Shown one piece after another: positions 4,558 through 5,157 of a DNA stretch of 5,157 nucleotides. Below the pieces are notes generated by a model. The model was not told the origin of the DNA, made no database searches, and saw only the letters and a program-made list of their open reading frames with translations. The DNA is from Thiotrichales bacterium (lineage in GTDB: Bacteria; Pseudomonadota; Gammaproteobacteria; J044). Where the stretch lies: assembly GCA_024762895.1 (NCBI GenBank), contig JANTGN010000185.1:1-5157 (forward strand). The letters run 5' to 3'. Numbering within the stretch: position 1 is the stretch's first letter; every line of letters begins with the position of its first letter. The position numbers and the translations under genes were made by a program.

Positions 4558-5157
4558 TCAGGCCGTCTGACGTTGACGCACAATTTCGTACAGGCACACC
4601 CCCGTGGCCACCGAGACATTCAGGCTCTCGACCTTACCTAGCATGGGGATGCTGATCAGGCTATCACAATGCTTCTGCGTCAGTTGCCGCATGCCCTTGC
4701 CCTCGGCGCCCATGACCAGGGCCAGTGGCCCCTCGAGGCGGGCCTCAAAAAGCCCCTCATCAGCCATATCCGAGGTGCCGACTACCCACAGGCCCAGTTC
4801 CTTTAGTTTCTCCAGGCTACGCGCTAGATTGGTCACCTGAATAAAGGGCAGACGCTCTGCAGCACCCGACGCCACCTTGCGCACGGTAGGGGTAAGACCT
4901 GCAGCCCGGTCCCTGGGGGCTACCACCAGTGTGACGCCACTGGCCTCGGCAGTTCTCAGGCAGGCACCCAGATTATGGGGGTCCGTGACCCCATCAAGTA
5001 CAAGCACCAATGGCTGTGCAGCCTCTTCGATCAATCGCTCCAGATCCGGTTCCCCATAGCGACTGACGGATTCATACTGTGCCACCACTCCCTGGTGTCG
5101 CTGTCCCGAAGATAATTTATCCAGGTTCCGGGCATCTACGCGTCTGACCGGCACCCC
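4558..5157 (-). CDS. rlmB: 23S rRNA (guanosine-2'-O-)-methyltransferase RlmB, C-terminal part (5' end cut by window edge)
   Basis: RlmB is a SPOUT-family (SpoU/TrmH class) enzyme that methylates the 2'-O of G2251 in the 23S rRNA peptidyl-transferase centre, using S-adenosylmethionine. The visible 199 residues align with E. coli RlmB from about residue 48 to the end, so roughly 45-50 N-terminal residues lie beyond the window. The GTG at 5154 is an internal valine, not the start. The three SpoU motifs are present: LDGVTDPHNLGACLRTAE with the catalytic Asn and Arg, LVMGAEGKGM, and IPMLGKVESLNVSVATG, which forms the trefoil knot that binds the methyl donor. KVASGAAE lies between motifs 1 and 2. 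The reading frame ends in VRQRQTA and TGA, much like the E. coli C-terminus. In related genomes rnr precedes it, but that is outside this window. Confidence 0.96.
   Translation of the reverse strand, partial: GVPVRRVDARNLDKLSSGQRHQGVVAQYESVSRYGEPDLERLIEEAAQPLVLVLDGVTDPHNLGACLRTAEASGVTLVVAPRDRAAGLTPTVRKVASGAAERLPFIQVTNLARSLEKLKELGLWVVGTSDMADEGLFEARLEGPLALVMGAEGKGMRQLTQKHCDSLISIPMLGKVESLNVSVATGVCLYEIVRQRQTA

Noticed and set aside
4040..4570. Plus-strand open frame of 176 codons opposite the rhodanese gene
   Set aside because: It overlaps the intact rhodanese on the other strand. The product shows no known motif and no convincing start signal.
4442..4597. N-terminal extension of the rhodanese up to position 4597
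   Set aside because: The added 52 residues overlap the end of rlmB, contain no conserved sequence, and run through an inverted repeat. A shorter extension to 4501 or 4498 remains possible and is noted in the gene entry.
1..5157. Mobile element, CRISPR array, toxin-antitoxin, tRNA or prophage content
   Set aside because: I saw no transposase, integrase, direct-repeat array, terminal repeats or tRNA-like fold. All long non-shadow frames belong to conserved housekeeping genes, the membrane protein or the rhodanese.

Overview
The window is a conserved gammaproteobacterial chromosome segment. Every gene I can support lies on the minus strand. In transcription order (right to left) they are: the 3' part of rlmB (23S rRNA 2'-O-methyltransferase), a small single-domain rhodanese gene, rpsF (S6), rpsR (S18), a multi-pass membrane protein of the DUF2232/YybS type, rplI (L9), dnaB (replicative helicase) and the 5' end of alr (alanine racemase). 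Protein sequences close to E. coli RlmB, S6, S18, L9 and DnaB point to Gammaproteobacteria. The order rlmB-rpsF-rpsR-DUF2232-rplI-dnaB-alr, with a membrane protein between rpsR and rplI and no priB between rpsF and rpsR, recalls pseudomonad-type rather than enteric genomes. I cannot name the genus. The rhodanese might suit a sulfur-metabolising lineage, but that is weak evidence.

The layout suggests three transcription units. (1) rlmB, truncated by the right window edge, with the rhodanese gene 116 bp downstream. The rhodanese gene may have its own weak promoter, because an 8-bp inverted repeat brackets a TAGAAT hexamer just upstream. (2) rpsF-rpsR-DUF2232-rplI. It is driven by a good sigma70-type promoter (TTGCGC, 17 bp, TAGAAT, GC-rich discriminator) with a structured leader of about 75 nt, and it ends at a clear intrinsic terminator after rplI. 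(3) dnaB-alr, with 17 bp between the two genes. A DnaA-box-like 9-mer lies between the rplI terminator and dnaB.

Functionally, the window couples ribosome parts and rRNA modification (RlmB, S6, S18, L9) to replication (DnaB) and cell-wall precursor supply (Alr). The membrane protein and the rhodanese are the less understood members. I see no mobile element, CRISPR array, tRNA or prophage, and no evidence of an undescribed multi-gene system. The signals most worth a second look are regulatory: the rpsF leader, which can fold so that its Shine-Dalgarno is sequestered next to a CCG-containing hairpin; a hairpin sitting where the ribosome binding site of the membrane-protein gene should be; and a long acidic C-terminal tail on S6.
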